Shown in pieces: positions 63,901-64,000 of a stretch of DNA of 64,000 nucleotides. A model generated the notes under the pieces. The model saw only the letters and a program-made list of their open reading frames with translations. It made no database searches and was not told where the DNA came from. This stretch comes from Astragalus membranaceus (lineage: Eukaryota; Streptophyta; Magnoliopsida; Fabales; Fabaceae), in NCBI GenBank assembly GCA_039519185.1, contig CM076846.1, positions 71,100,666 through 71,164,665 on the forward strand, given 5' to 3'. Positions within the stretch are counted from its first letter, which is position 1; each line of letters opens with the position of its first letter. The translations under genes and the position numbers were made by a program.

Positions 63901-64000
63901 TCGAATTTGTGGAATCGGCAAAACAGCTAGCTGATATTTTTACAAAACCTTTACAAAAAGAAAACTTTTTCTTCATACGAAGAGAACTTGGAATCATTGA
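60930..64000 (+). CDS. SIRE pol: protease, integrase, reverse transcriptase, RNase H (3' end outside)
   Basis: Open without a stop from the gag/pol junction to base 64000, in the +1 frame relative to gag. Only the last few codons should be missing. Protease active site DSGCSKHM at about 60973; integrase HHCC domain at about 61360-61480 (WHRRTAHIHMDH, CDACQKGK); core acidic residues in LHMDLFGPS, RSDHGGEFE and QQNGVVERKN; RT with KARLVAKGYNQEEGIDYDE and catalytic QIYVDDIIFG near 63060-63090; RNase H with SDSDFAGCKLDRKST, ALSTAEAEYVA and the terminal ADIFTKPL. How it is expressed is not clear because of the stop plus frame change at the junction. Confidence 0.92.

Larger units (their letters stand above)
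57811..64000 (+). mobile_element. SIRE-type Ty1/copia element, 5' part (runs off the window)
   Basis: LTR, tRNA-iMet primer site, long gag with two zinc knuckles, then protease, integrase, RT and RNase H in copia order. The long gag with coiled coil, the LTR end (AATTCACCCCCCCTCTTG) and the integrase/RT wording place it in the SIRE lineage. Pol is open to base 64000, so the element is comparatively young. The 3' end, any env-like ORF and the 3' LTR lie beyond the window, so target duplications cannot be checked. Confidence 0.92.

Overview
The window is nuclear DNA of a flowering plant, a eudicot and probably a legume. The evidence is the mix of retrotransposon lineages (Tekay-type chromoviruses, Tat/Ogre-like and Athila-like Ty3/gypsy elements, SIRE- and Tork-like Ty1/copia elements), plant-type introns and a plant-type gene for NADH-cytochrome b5 reductase. 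The legume assignment is an inference from the SIRE and Ogre-like sequences and is not proven. Almost everything is nested LTR retrotransposon sequence. No intact host gene, tRNA, rRNA or CRISPR array was found.

Left nest (1-21519). A Tekay-type element (1-9522, + strand, 5' LTR just outside the window) carries broken gag, protease, RT, RNase H, integrase and chromodomain. Its integrase is split by a reverse-oriented 2.5-kb solo LTR (3279-5745, TSD TAGCA). This element lies in the internal 3' end of an older relative (9523-10729). The 3' LTR of that relative (10730-12894 plus 20782-21519) is itself split by a young non-autonomous element with two nearly identical 2.6-kb LTRs (12895-20776, TSD AGGGA).

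Host island (21520-25698). This is the only non-transposon locus: the 5' half of an NADH-cytochrome b5 reductase (CBR1-type) gene with a TATA box, start codon, membrane-anchor exon and three further exons. A 2,066-bp non-autonomous Helitron sits exactly inside exon 1. Exon 2 has lost its middle, exon 4 has a small duplication, and the gene is cut off by repeat sequence at 25698.

Right nest (25699-52122). An LTR-like fragment with a TATA box (25699-26369) was hit by a minus-strand Athila-like element (26370-31423, TSD TGGGT). After a 50-bp minisatellite comes an Athila-type gag/pol relic and 3' region (32044-34142, 45843-45871, 50878-52122) that has received two Tat-type elements. One is on the minus strand (34143-45837), with gag and protease plus an antisense ORF of the 'putative gypsy type transposon' family; a Tork-like copia element (36157-41314, TSD ATTTA) sits in the intron of that antisense ORF. 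The other is on the plus strand (45872-50877), with gag, protease and RT but no integrase.

Right end (52123-64000). A Tat integrase relic is followed by three LTR fragments (SIRE-like, Tekay-like, Ogre-like). A large SIRE-type copia element then starts at about 57811 and runs out of the window, with gag intact and pol open to the last base. Its LTR has twelve AATCGATT palindromes spaced about 32 bp apart, directly upstream of the TATA box.
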